Assembly: GCA_001314805.1 (NCBI GenBank)
Contig: LJSY01000031.1
Coordinates: 1-45,460, forward strand
DNA from: Rhodobacteraceae bacterium HLUCCO18
GTDB taxonomy: Bacteria > Pseudomonadota > Alphaproteobacteria > Rhodobacterales > Rhodobacteraceae
Length of the DNA stretch: 45,460 bases
Direction of reading: 5' to 3'
In this document: one piece after another, positions 24,929 through 32,310 of the stretch
Layout: the number at the start of each line of letters is the position of its first letter
Numbering within the stretch: position 1 is the first letter of the stretch
The notes under the pieces: generated by a model
The model's input: the letters and a program-made list of their open reading frames with translations, nothing else
Told to the model about the DNA's origin: nothing
Databases searched by the model: none
Translations under genes and position numbers: made by a program

Positions 24929-25696
24929 ATGTCTATCGAAGCCGAGCACCGGATAGTGCTCATCCTGGGCAGCGCGCCCGATGCGGTTCTTTGCCGGGAT
25001 TGGCCGAGAAACGCCGTGTCGGACATCGTGGCCATCAACAACGCATGGCGGTTGCGCAGTGACTGGGACTACCTGATCGCGCCCGACGATTTTCCGCCCG
25101 ATCGGTTCCCGGAGACCCGAACCGCGAACCAGCACCTCATCACCTCGGCCGACTATGTTCCGGCCAACAATCGTTTCGGCGGCGTGTTCTATGCCGGTGG
25201 CACGATGGCGTTCACCGCCGGATACTGGGCGCTTGCCACGCTGCGGCCGACCGTAATGGCCTTCCTCGGCTGCGACATGGTCTACACCCGGCCGGGCGCG
25301 ACGCATTTCTACGGCAGCGGGCGTCCCGACCCGCTGCGCCGCGATCCCAGCCTCCGCAGTCTCGAGGCCAAATCCGCGCGCCTGATGCTCCATGCGCAAC
25401 GACTGGGATGCGCCTGCGTTCGGCTCTCCTTCGGCGACAGTCGACTGGTGTTCCCGCACATGCGCCTCGAGGACCTCAAGGACCGGCGCCACGTCGATGC
25501 CGGAACGCAGCGCATTCTGTTCGATCAGGCCAAGGAACGGGAAGACAGCCTGGGATACCACACGCCCTCGGGACGGTACTGGGAAGCGTCGGACGCCTAC
25601 AGGACCGACGAGGTCGACGAACTGGACCGATTGTGGCTTGCCGCGGCCGGCCTCGGCGCGGAAGCGGGACCCGTTCGGTCGGAACTCATGCGCTGA
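24929..25696 (+). CDS. Unrecognised protein, Rossmann-like, possibly glycosyltransferase-related
   Basis: The 255-aa soluble protein has no signal peptide or membrane helix, and I do not recognise a named family with confidence. It opens with a hydrophobic strand and Gly-rich turn (IVLILGSAPDAV), then DIVAINNAW, WDYLIAPDDF, GTMAFTAGYWAL, VMAFLGCDMVY and ATHFYGSG. This order (GSGPS-like turn, 'ADIV.IN', 'D', 'T...A', 'LGCD', 'THFYG') recalls the DUF115/MptE-like and GT29/GT42 sialyltransferase-like folds. ATG 24929 was chosen as the start since the 32-residue in-frame extension looks non-coding and a GGAG lies ~12 nt upstream. It stands alone between a pseudogene and a BLUF gene. Function unknown; surface glycan work is only a guess. 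Confidence 0.72.
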   Translation: MSIEAEHRIVLILGSAPDAVLCRDWPRNAVSDIVAINNAWRLRSDWDYLIAPDDFPPDRFPETRTANQHLITSADYVPANNRFGGVFYAGGTMAFTAGYWALATLRPTVMAFLGCDMVYTRPGATHFYGSGRPDPLRRDPSLRSLEAKSARLMLHAQRLGCACVRLSFGDSRLVFPHMRLEDLKDRRHVDAGTQRILFDQAKEREDSLGYHTPSGRYWEASDAYRTDEVDELDRLWLAAAGLGAEAGPVRSELMR

Positions 25697-25957
25697 GCCC
25701 GGACCGCGTGGGCGGCCGGACGCGCTTGGACGGCGGCGCGCGGCGCGAAACCTGTCGACATCGACCTCGCGTTCCACGATGCTCGCACCACATGCGCCGG
25801 TCTCGTTCGCACCGTCGTCTGGCAGCGCTGACCGGGCCGCTTGCGCGCAGCGCACTCGCGGCGCTGCCATCGTGGAGGAACGGGATCACGCGGCCTGCGC
25901 GTGCGATGGCAAGACGACGGCATCGCCCGGATGGATTTCAGACGGAGACGTGCGACC

Positions 25958-26368
25958 ATGACCCTGTTTCGAGCGGTATATTCTTCCCGTCCCTTCGGCT
26001 TCGACTCAGCGATCCTGAGCGGAATCCTGGTCGATGCGCGACGTTGCAACGACCGGGACGGGGTATCGGGCGCCCTGATCTGTCGGGCCGACATCTACCT
26101 CCAGTGGCTGGAGGGTCCGGAGGACAAGGTCCGGGACACGCTGGCGCGCATCGGTCGCGACGACCGACATGTCGAGATGATGCTTCAGGTCGCCGAACCC
26201 GTCGCGGAGCGTGTCTTCGGCGACTGGGCCATGCTTCACGATCCGGCCGCGACATGGATCTGGTCGCGGGAGGAGATCGCCGGGGGCGCGGTGGAGCGAT
26301 CGACCCCCGAGGAGGTGATCGGCTTCTTTCTGCGGCTGAGGGATCAGGGAAACGGGGCCGCCCCCTGA
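25958..26368 (+). CDS. BLUF-domain blue-light sensor (short, stand-alone)
   Basis: The 136-aa protein consists almost entirely of one BLUF domain, which binds FAD and changes hydrogen bonding on blue light. The key photocycle residues are present: Y8 (AVYSS), N31 (RRCNDRDGVSG), Q49 (YLQWLEG) and the W90-A-M92 segment (GDWAML). A C-terminal ~35-residue extension could mediate output or dimer contacts. ATG 25958 follows CGGAGA by ~10 nt. There is no attached effector domain, so it must act through a partner protein; none is obvious among neighbours. The 261 bp before it hold no gene. Confidence 0.88.
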   Translation: MTLFRAVYSSRPFGFDSAILSGILVDARRCNDRDGVSGALICRADIYLQWLEGPEDKVRDTLARIGRDDRHVEMMLQVAEPVAERVFGDWAMLHDPAATWIWSREEIAGGAVERSTPEEVIGFFLRLRDQGNGAAP

Positions 26369-26485
26369 CGGTGGCCCAAGGCCGTTGCGGCGATGGCCGG
26401 ATCGGACGGCAGCACCCGCCGATGCCGGACGGACCTGACGACCCTCATCCGTTCTCTCGGGCGGGCTTCGGTCGGCGCGGTTTAG

Positions 26486-27577
26486 TCACCCGTCCTTGCC
26501 CTGCCCGTCGTCGCGCCGCCCGTTTCTGGCGAGGCGGGCGGTCACGCTGATGATCAGCGGGGCGAAGGGCAGGATGATGAAGATCCTGACGAGGTGGAAC
26601 GCGGTGACGACGGCGATGCCCTCCTGCAGGACCTTCGCGGTCAGGGCCATTTCGGTGACGCTGCCGGGCGCCATGGCCAGCACCATGACCTGCCAGGCCT
26701 CGCCGGTGATCCGGGCCAGCCCCAGCGCCATCGCGATGCACAGGCCGATCAGAAGGAGCGAGGACACCACCGCGGCCCGGATGAACCCGCCCGCGTTGCG
26801 CAGAAGCGCCCGGTCGAAGACCGCGCCCAGCCAGACGCCCAGAAAGACCTGCGCGGCGACGAGGACCGGGTAGGGGTAGGCGGTCACCGGCAGGCTCAGC
26901 GCCGCGGCCAGCGCGGCGCCGCCGATCGAGCCCACGAAGAACGGATTGCCCAGGCGCACGGCGCGCGCGATCACCGCGCCCACGGCGCCGAAGGCGGCCA
27001 GCAGCAGGGCGCCCGTCGGCGTCCATGGGATCGCGCGCAGGACGTCGTTGGCGGCCTCGGTGCTGTCGGAGAACGCGACGAGGGCGGGCGGAATGAAGAC
27101 CACCAGCATCATGATGCGGAGCGTCTGGGCGAAGACCACGGGGCCGGGCGTGACGCCGTGCCGGGCGGCGAGATGCGCGCTCTCCACCGGTCCCATCGGG
27201 ATCGAGGACAGCGCCGCTGTGACCACGTCCACATGGGCCATGCGCATGAGGCAGGCGGCGACGAGAAAGCCCGCGGCGATGGTCAGAAGCGCGCCGCCGA
27301 CCATCGGCACGAACAGCACGGAAAGCGCCGCGACGGCGGCGGGCGTGAAGGAGATGCCGACCGAAGAGGCCACGATCATCTGCCCGATCGGCCGCGTGAC
27401 GGGCGGCACCCGGACCTCGCGGTCGGACAGGCGCAGGGCCGTCGCGAAGGCCATCGCCCCGATCATCCAGGGCAGCGGCAGGTTGATCAGGTTGCCGACC
27501 GCGCCGCAGACCAGCGCACCCGCATAGATCAGAAAGACATGCCTCAGTCGCGCAACGCGAAACCAGTCGGAATTCAT
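26486..27577 (-). CDS. AbrB-family membrane protein (putative ammonia monooxygenase/permease family)
   Basis: The 363-aa inner-membrane protein has ~10-11 helices arranged as two similar halves (the AbrB duplication domain). Each half has a LP-PWM-like opening: INLPLPWMIGAM near residue 31 and its counterpart at TAYPYPVLVAAQV. SSIPMGPVESAHLA and MAPGSVTEMALTAK are the family's paired central motifs. Such proteins are often misnamed ammonia monooxygenases; their true transport role is unknown. GGAGGAG lies 5 nt before the ATG. Monocistronic on the minus strand, 116 bp downstream of the rsgA stop. Confidence 0.87.
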   Translation of the reverse strand: MNSDWFRVARLRHVFLIYAGALVCGAVGNLINLPLPWMIGAMAFATALRLSDREVRVPPVTRPIGQMIVASSVGISFTPAAVAALSVLFVPMVGGALLTIAAGFLVAACLMRMAHVDVVTAALSSIPMGPVESAHLAARHGVTPGPVVFAQTLRIMMLVVFIPPALVAFSDSTEAANDVLRAIPWTPTGALLLAAFGAVGAVIARAVRLGNPFFVGSIGGAALAAALSLPVTAYPYPVLVAAQVFLGVWLGAVFDRALLRNAGGFIRAAVVSSLLLIGLCIAMALGLARITGEAWQVMVLAMAPGSVTEMALTAKVLQEGIAVVTAFHLVRIFIILPFAPLIISVTARLARNGRRDDGQGKDG

Positions 27578-27693
27578 CGCCACTCCTCCGGAAATCGCAC
27601 TACCGCGTCGGTCGGTGAATGAACATGCGGCGCAAGGTTCCCATCCGAACGGCCCGGATGGCGTCGCGCCGGCAGGCGGCCCACGACCTCGGC

Positions 27694-28770
27694 CTAGCGC
27701 TCGCGATCCGACTTCGCCCGCAGGGCGTCGCGCACCCGCTTGCCGAAGGCGCGGTCTTTCTCCCGGCGCTCTGCCAGAGTGGCGGAGTTGAACGCGTCCT
27801 CGGCCTGCAGCTTGCGCCAGCGGGCCAGCCGCGCAGGATCGAGACGACCGTCCTCGAGTGCCGCGCGGATGGCGCAGCCCGGCTCGGTCTCGTGCCGGCA
27901 GTCGGAAAAGCGGCACTGTCCCGCCAGCGTCTCGAGATCGTCGAACAGGTCGGCGATGCCCGAGGCGGCGTCGGTCAGCTGCAACTCGCGCATGCCCGGC
28001 GTGTCGAGGACGAGGCAGCCGCCGGGCACCGCGTGAAGTTCGCGCCGCGTCGTGGTGTGCCGGCCCTTCGCGTCGTCCTCGCGGATACCCTGCGTGGCGA
28101 CGGATTGCGCGCCCAGAAGCGCGTTCGTCAGGGTGGACTTGCCGACACCGGACGAGCCGAGGAAGGCCACCGTCCGACCCGGTTTGCACCAGCCGGCCAG
28201 CGCCTCGACCGGTTGCGTGCCGCGCGCATCGAGGGCCAGCACCGGCACCCGGTCCGATATGGCCTGCGCCTTCTCGACAAAGTGCGCGGGGTCCTCCGCG
28301 AGGTCGGCCTTGGTCAGCACGATCACCGGATCGATCCCGGCCTCCAGGGCCAGCGCCACGTAACGCTCCAGCCTTGCCACGTTGAAGTCCTCGTTGCAGG
28401 AGGTGACGACGAATACGGTGTCGATATTGGCCGCGATCAGCTGCATCTCGCGGCCGGTGCCGGGGGCGCGCCGCCGGATGAGGCTCTTGCGGTCCAGCAC
28501 GCGGCTCGACCGGGGGCGCGCGGGGTCCAGCAGCAGCCAGTCGCCCACCGTCGCCTCGGGTCCCGGCGGAATGGTCTCGTCGATCCCGTCACCCGCGACT
28601 TGCAGGCCGCTGCGATGGACGGCCGTCACGCGCACGGGCGGAGTGTCGGTCAGCGCGCCGGTGTCGATCTGTCGGGCGAAGACCGGGCCCCAGCCCAGCC
28701 GCTCCAGCGCGGTGGGCTCTCGCCGGGCGATCCCGGCGCCGGGAAGGAAGGCGGAATAGTCGCGGACCAT
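27694..28770 (-). CDS. rsgA: Ribosome small-subunit-dependent GTPase A
   Basis: Late 30S assembly GTPase (RsgA/YjeQ), 358 aa, usual length. The circularly permuted GTPase order is seen: G4 T-K-A-D at 153-156 comes before G1 GSSGVGKST (205-213), then G3 DTPG (256-259). An OB-fold region precedes it (~residues 45-85). The C-terminal zinc finger has C286, C291, H293 and C299 in CRFSDCRHETEPGC. The start ATG at 28770 (MVRDYSAFLPG) is the only plausible one. An FNR-type box lies ~100 bp upstream but belongs more naturally to the divergent gene. Confidence 0.95.
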   Translation of the reverse strand: MVRDYSAFLPGAGIARREPTALERLGWGPVFARQIDTGALTDTPPVRVTAVHRSGLQVAGDGIDETIPPGPEATVGDWLLLDPARPRSSRVLDRKSLIRRRAPGTGREMQLIAANIDTVFVVTSCNEDFNVARLERYVALALEAGIDPVIVLTKADLAEDPAHFVEKAQAISDRVPVLALDARGTQPVEALAGWCKPGRTVAFLGSSGVGKSTLTNALLGAQSVATQGIREDDAKGRHTTTRRELHAVPGGCLVLDTPGMRELQLTDAASGIADLFDDLETLAGQCRFSDCRHETEPGCAIRAALEDGRLDPARLARWRKLQAEDAFNSATLAERREKDRAFGKRVRDALRAKSDRER

Positions 28771-28866
28771 GGGCGGAGCCTACCAGAAAACGGGATCGCT
28801 GCACGCGGGAAAACGCGGTGCGCCGGGCCCTTGGGCCACGAGGATGACGGACAGATGTCCTTCGAC

Positions 28867-28880
28867 TTGACGCAGGTCAA
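28867..28880. promoter_or_regulatory. FNR/FnrL-type box
   Basis: TTGACGCAGGTCAA is a perfect inverted repeat (TTGAC-4-GTCAA) matching the FNR consensus TTGAT-N4-ATCAA as used by FnrL in Rhodobacter-type bacteria. It is 86 bp upstream of the small conserved gene at 28967, so low-oxygen control of that gene and possibly the following ZIP transporter is likely. Confidence 0.65.
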
Positions 28881-28966
28881 ACCCTTGCAGTCGCAAATAT
28901 GTTCGGCTTGCCATCGGAACGGATTGCCCCGATCGGCAGCCGCACATCATTCGGAGGGTTCATTCG

Positions 28967-29149
28967 ATGGAAGTGTCCAAGATCACGGAATACGCCCGCG
29001 CGCTCTACAATTCGCACGGCGACAAGGCCGAGGCCGAAGCGGCGCAGAAGGCGAAACAGCACGAAGAGGCCGGCGAGGAGAAGGAGGCAGCGGACTGGCG
29101 CGCCATCCGGGCCGCGATCCGCGAAATCCGCGGCGCGCACGAAAGCTAG
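28967..29149 (+). CDS. Small conserved charged protein
   Basis: The 60-aa soluble protein is rich in Ala, Glu and Lys and predicted almost wholly helical: a short N-terminal ITEYARALYNSHGDKAEAEA segment, then a Lys/Glu helix and an RAIRAAIREIR end. It is preceded by GGAGG ~9 nt before the ATG and by an FNR-type box. Similar short 'hypothetical' proteins with a YxxHGDKAEAEAA-type core are, as far as I recall, common in roseobacters. Function unknown; it is not a shadow frame, since it has its own RBS and promoter element. Confidence 0.75.
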   Translation: MEVSKITEYARALYNSHGDKAEAEAAQKAKQHEEAGEEKEAADWRAIRAAIREIRGAHES

Positions 29150-29210
29150 GACCGCGCGTGGTGCGCCGTCAGGCAGGGCCTGATCCGGCACACCGCCCGC
29201 GGAGGAGCCC

Positions 29211-29993
29211 GTGGAGTCTCTTTCGCCGATAGCGCTCGGGGTTCTGGGCAGCCTGATCGCGGGCCTCATGACGGCGCTGGGGGCTGTGCCCGTTCTTTTC
29301 GGTCGCGAGCCCGGCCGTGCCGTCCGGGACCTGTCGCTGGGCTTCGCGGCGGGCGTGATGCTGTCGGCCTCGTTCTTTTCGCTGATCATCCCCGCGCTCG
29401 AGGCCGCCGAGGATCAGTACGGCGGCGGCGCGATCCCGGCGCTGATCGCCGTCATCGGCATCCTGTTGGGGATGGGGGCGATCGCATGGCTGAATGAACT
29501 TCTCCCGCATGAACATTTCACCTCCGGGCGCGAAGGGCCTGAGAACCCTGCCTTGCGACGGATCTGGCTGTTCATCATCGCCATCACGATCCACAATTTC
29601 CCCGAAGGCCTCGCCGTCGGCGTGGGCTTCGGCGGACACGGCCCGTCGGGCGGGATGCCGCTTGCGATCGGGATCGGTCTGCAGAACATGCCCGAGGGGC
29701 TTGCCGTCGCCGTCGCCCTGCTGGGCGAGGGCTATGGCCGGTTCAAGGCGTGGGGCATCGCCGCGCTCACGGGACTGATCGAACCCGTCGGCGGGTTCAT
29801 CGGCGCCGCCCTCGTCTCGGTATCCGAGCCTTTTCTGCCATGGGGCCTCGTCTTCGCGGCGGGCGCGATGCTCTATGTCATCAGTCACGAGATCATCCCC
29901 GAGACGCATCGCTGCGGCCAGCAGGACAAGGCGACCTTCGGTCTGGCGATCGGGCTGGTGCTGATGCTCTTTCTCGACGTGTGGCTGGGCTAG
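29211..29993 (+). CDS. ZIP-family metal transporter
   Basis: Inner-membrane divalent-metal importer (zinc, iron or manganese), 260 aa, eight helices. TM4 contains HNFPEGLAVG, TM5 QNMPEGLAVA and the later helix SHEIIPETHR, the metal-binding motifs of the GufA/ZupT branch. The start is a GTG 3 nt after GGAGGAGCCC. It is 61 bp downstream of the small gene and possibly on the same FNR-controlled transcript. Its TAG stop shares the palindrome CTAG with the stop of the convergent gene, so the two coding regions overlap by 4 bp. Confidence 0.92.
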   Translation: MESLSPIALGVLGSLIAGLMTALGAVPVLFGREPGRAVRDLSLGFAAGVMLSASFFSLIIPALEAAEDQYGGGAIPALIAVIGILLGMGAIAWLNELLPHEHFTSGREGPENPALRRIWLFIIAITIHNFPEGLAVGVGFGGHGPSGGMPLAIGIGLQNMPEGLAVAVALLGEGYGRFKAWGIAALTGLIEPVGGFIGAALVSVSEPFLPWGLVFAAGAMLYVISHEIIPETHRCGQQDKATFGLAIGLVLMLFLDVWLG

Positions 29994-30913
29994 GCCACGC
30001 CGTCCCTTGTCAGGTCGTCGGGCAGGTCGATCCAGATCGCGGCGTGATCGCTTGCGTGGGGGCGGGGCGACCCGACCTCCGGCCGGGCGCTGTCCATGCC
30101 GCGTCGTTCGACCCGAGGGACGGTGTCTCCGGCGCGCCGCGCAAGCGCGGGCGAGGCCAGCATGGCATCCGGGCGCAGGCGTTCGCCCGTGTCGGGCATG
30201 GCGAAGGTCCAGTCCTCGCTCGCGGGTATCCGGTCCATCAGGTCGGTGGCGAACCCGTCCAGAAGCGGCCTGAGCGCCGCGTCCTTTCCCGCATCGGTGC
30301 CGACGGGCGAGTTGAGATCGCCGAGGATCATCCACGGTTGCGTCGCGGGGTCGGGCAGCGCGGCCTCGATCACGCGCCGGATCGCCTGCGCCTCCAGCGC
30401 CCGGATCGCCGCCGCACGGTCGCGGTCGGGGTAGGGCGCCTTGAGGTGGCAGACGAAAAGGGTGAGCGCGCCGAAACCCACCTCGAGGCAGTCGCGGCGA
30501 AAGACCGGCCCGCCATGCAGAAGGTCGCCCGGGTCGTCGAGCCCGAGATCGGCGGCCGTCGCCTGCGCATGGCTTCGCACGCGGTCCGGGGCCATGCGCG
30601 CCATCACCGCGACGTTCAGGCCATGCCCGTCGTTTCCCGGCTCGCATATCCGGTGCGGATAGGGGCGGGTGCCCGTCCGCATCAGGAACGCGTCGTGGAA
30701 ATGGTCGAGCGTGGCCGGATCGAAGACCTCCTGCAGGCACAGGATATCGGCGTCGATCCGCGCGATGATCCCGGCGGTCAGCCTGCGGTCCATGACGTCG
30801 AGCCGCCGATCCTCCGGCAGGTGGGAATCCCGGTCGCGTGCACCGTCCAGCCGCTTGCCGGCGGCGTCCTGCCGCAGCCGCAGGTTCTGTACGTTGAAGG
30901 TCGCGATGCGCAT
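29990..30913 (-). CDS. Endonuclease/exonuclease/phosphatase (EEP)-family protein
   Basis: Metal-dependent phosphohydrolase of 307 aa. Conserved EEP residues are seen: N8 in MRIATFNVQNL, the catalytic Glu in LCLQEVFD, D and N in ILGDLNSP, and D-H in RPHASDHAAIW at the end. There is no signal peptide, so it is cytoplasmic unless exported otherwise. ATG 30913 is chosen since the family starts with 'MRIATFNV'; the open frame extends upstream through the phasin promoter. Substrate (DNA, phospholipid or nucleotide) cannot be told. Confidence 0.87.
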   Translation of the reverse strand: MRIATFNVQNLRLRQDAAGKRLDGARDRDSHLPEDRRLDVMDRRLTAGIIARIDADILCLQEVFDPATLDHFHDAFLMRTGTRPYPHRICEPGNDGHGLNVAVMARMAPDRVRSHAQATAADLGLDDPGDLLHGGPVFRRDCLEVGFGALTLFVCHLKAPYPDRDRAAAIRALEAQAIRRVIEAALPDPATQPWMILGDLNSPVGTDAGKDAALRPLLDGFATDLMDRIPASEDWTFAMPDTGERLRPDAMLASPALARRAGDTVPRVERRGMDSARPEVGSPRPHASDHAAIWIDLPDDLTRDGVA

Positions 30914-30963
30914 GGCGGCAAGCCTGCGTAGGGGGCCGGGCGGAGGTGACGATCCACGTCGTT

Positions 30964-31005
30964 CTGCAGGATGCAACCTGCATTGGCGATGCAGCAAGGC
31001 GCAAG
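30964..31005. promoter_or_regulatory. TGC/GCA-rich repeats upstream of the phasin gene, PhaR-like site
   Basis: The segment contains CTGCAGGATGCAACCTGCAT followed by TGGCGATGCAGCAAGGCGCA, i.e. repeated TGC/GCA words. PhaR, the PHB-responsive repressor of phasin genes in Paracoccus, binds TGC-rich repeats of this kind. It lies ~140-175 bp before the phasin start. Inference from known biology plus position. Confidence 0.4.
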
Positions 31006-31140
31006 CCGTCCGCGATTGCGGGAAATCAAGGAGCCCGCGCCCCGGGTGACATAAGATGCACTGGAGGGAACGGGTCGAGGGCCGCATCTTTTGCGGGACT
31101 CTCCGACCCTTCGCCGCAACCCCAGACAGGGAGACCGAAC

Positions 31141-31506
31141 ATGGCAAAGACGAAAAAGCCGCAGGCCGACACCGGGGCCGACACCGGATTTGCAGCCCCC
31201 GCCGCGATGATGACGATGATCTCCGCCAATCCCGTTCTCGCGAAGGCCTGGATGGACATGATGTCCGAAAGCGCGCGCTTCATGACCGAAAGGCTGCGCA
31301 CCGACATGGAGACGCAGAAGGCGTTCATGGCCTGTAAGACGCCTGCCGAGCTTGTGGAGGTTCAGGCGGAGTTCCTGACCACGGCGATGGAGCAATATTC
31401 CGACGAGGCCGCGCGCATGCTCGACATGACCATGAAGGCCTCGCAGGACATCGCCGAGGATCTGAAATCCGGCCATTCCCGCGGGTATGACGACGTGCCC
31501 GTCTAG
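31141..31506 (+). CDS. Phasin-family protein (PHB granule-associated)
   Basis: The 121-aa, mostly helical, amphipathic protein has no signal or membrane segment. SESARFMTERLRTDMETQKAF and CKTPAELVEVQAEFLTTAME match the phasin_2-type pattern ('ESxxFxxxRxxxD... C+TPxEhxxhQxxFh'). Phasins coat poly-3-hydroxybutyrate granules. AGGGAGA stands ~7 nt before the ATG. A TGC-rich site upstream suggests PhaR control. No phaC is in the window. Confidence 0.8.
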   Translation: MAKTKKPQADTGADTGFAAPAAMMTMISANPVLAKAWMDMMSESARFMTERLRTDMETQKAFMACKTPAELVEVQAEFLTTAMEQYSDEAARMLDMTMKASQDIAEDLKSGHSRGYDDVPV

Positions 31507-31533
31507 GTGCATGGACCGTCTGGTCGCCTCGCG

Positions 31534-32064
31534 CTAGCGGGCGATCACCACGGTGCACTCTGCGTTGTGGTTGACCTTCTGCGCCACGCTGCCGGCGAGA
31601 AGGGATCTGACCCGGCCGAGGCCGCGATGGCCGACGACGATCATGTCGGCGCCGGCCTCCTCGGCCATATCCAGGATGCCGTCTGCGGGATCGTCCATGA
31701 CCACGCGGGTGTCGACGGTTTTCGCGCCGAGGTCCCGGGCGTGCTGGGCGCCGCGCTTCACGATCTCCTCACCGATCAGCGAGATCGCGCGCATGGTCTG
31801 CTGCGAGGGGCCCGTTCCGGTGTTGATCAGGCCGCCGCCCGATCTGTTGAGAAACGCGAAATCCGCGTTGGCATTGCCCTTCACCGCATCGACGATGTGT
31901 TCCACCTCGGCCATGCGCGCCATCTCGTCTGCGCGGCGGCCGTATTGAAGCACATGCCCGACGGTCAGCGGCACGTCGAATTTCGCTGCCAGTTCGGCGG
32001 CCAGCGTGACGGCCTTCTGCGCCGTGTCCGATCCGTCGGTCGCGACGAGGATGTGTCTTGTCAC
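31534..32064 (-). CDS. Universal stress protein (UspA family)
   Basis: The 176-aa cytosolic protein is a single USP domain with N-terminal HILVATDGSDTAQKAV and the ATP-binding motif GHRGLGRVRSLLAGSVAQKV (G-2x-G-9x-G-S type), so it should be an ATP-binding member. A ~25-residue loop in the middle (NRSGGGLINTGTGPS) makes it slightly longer than usual. Two FNR-type boxes lie in the 246-bp spacer to the divergent gene; the one at 32155-32168 is ~97 bp upstream of the start. USP genes are frequent FnrL targets, so induction at low oxygen is likely. Confidence 0.92.
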   Translation of the reverse strand: MTRHILVATDGSDTAQKAVTLAAELAAKFDVPLTVGHVLQYGRRADEMARMAEVEHIVDAVKGNANADFAFLNRSGGGLINTGTGPSQQTMRAISLIGEEIVKRGAQHARDLGAKTVDTRVVMDDPADGILDMAEEAGADMIVVGHRGLGRVRSLLAGSVAQKVNHNAECTVVIAR

Positions 32065-32154
32065 GTGTCGGTCCCTTTCGTCACTGCCTCAATCCCTGCG
32101 CGGCGGGTAAACGCCGACGCTTGGCCCAGAATAGCGGGCTTTGCACCATGGCCA

Positions 32155-32168
32155 TTGATCGGGGTTAA
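32155..32168. promoter_or_regulatory. Degenerate FNR-type box upstream of the universal stress protein gene
   Basis: TTGATCGGGGTTAA keeps TTGAT on one side and GTTAA on the other, two mismatches from the ideal ATCAA half-site. Centred ~97 bp upstream of the Usp ATG, it could act as a class II site if transcription starts ~55 bp before the gene. Confidence 0.4.
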
Positions 32169-32263
32169 GCCTCTCGGTGCGTGGACCGAAAAAGAAGTGG
32201 CTTGCCGCGGCCGCGCGCGCCGGCGCGAATCGGATGTTCTTTCCCACCACGAATCTGCAACAA

Positions 32264-32277
32264 TTGATCCTTGTCAA
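32264..32277. promoter_or_regulatory. Strong FNR-type box in the usp/B12-regulator spacer
   Basis: TTGATCCTTGTCAA (TTGAT-4-GTCAA) fits the FNR/FnrL consensus with one mismatch. It is only ~34 bp before the ATG of the cobalamin-binding regulator, too close for classic activation of that start. It may repress that gene, or activate it from a later start, or serve the divergent usp. Confidence 0.6.
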
Positions 32278-32310
32278 AGTTTCCCCCGAAAATGTGGCGA
32301 AGCTGATCGC

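Noticed and set aside
26486-27577. Ammonia monooxygenase identity for the AbrB-family gene
   Set aside because: The family is commonly mislabelled; the protein is a duplicated-domain permease without copper or AmoA motifs.
31507-32310. N-terminal extension of the B12-regulator frame back to 31507
   Set aside because: It would run antisense through the universal stress protein gene; the family start and domain layout fit an ATG at 32311 or 32383.
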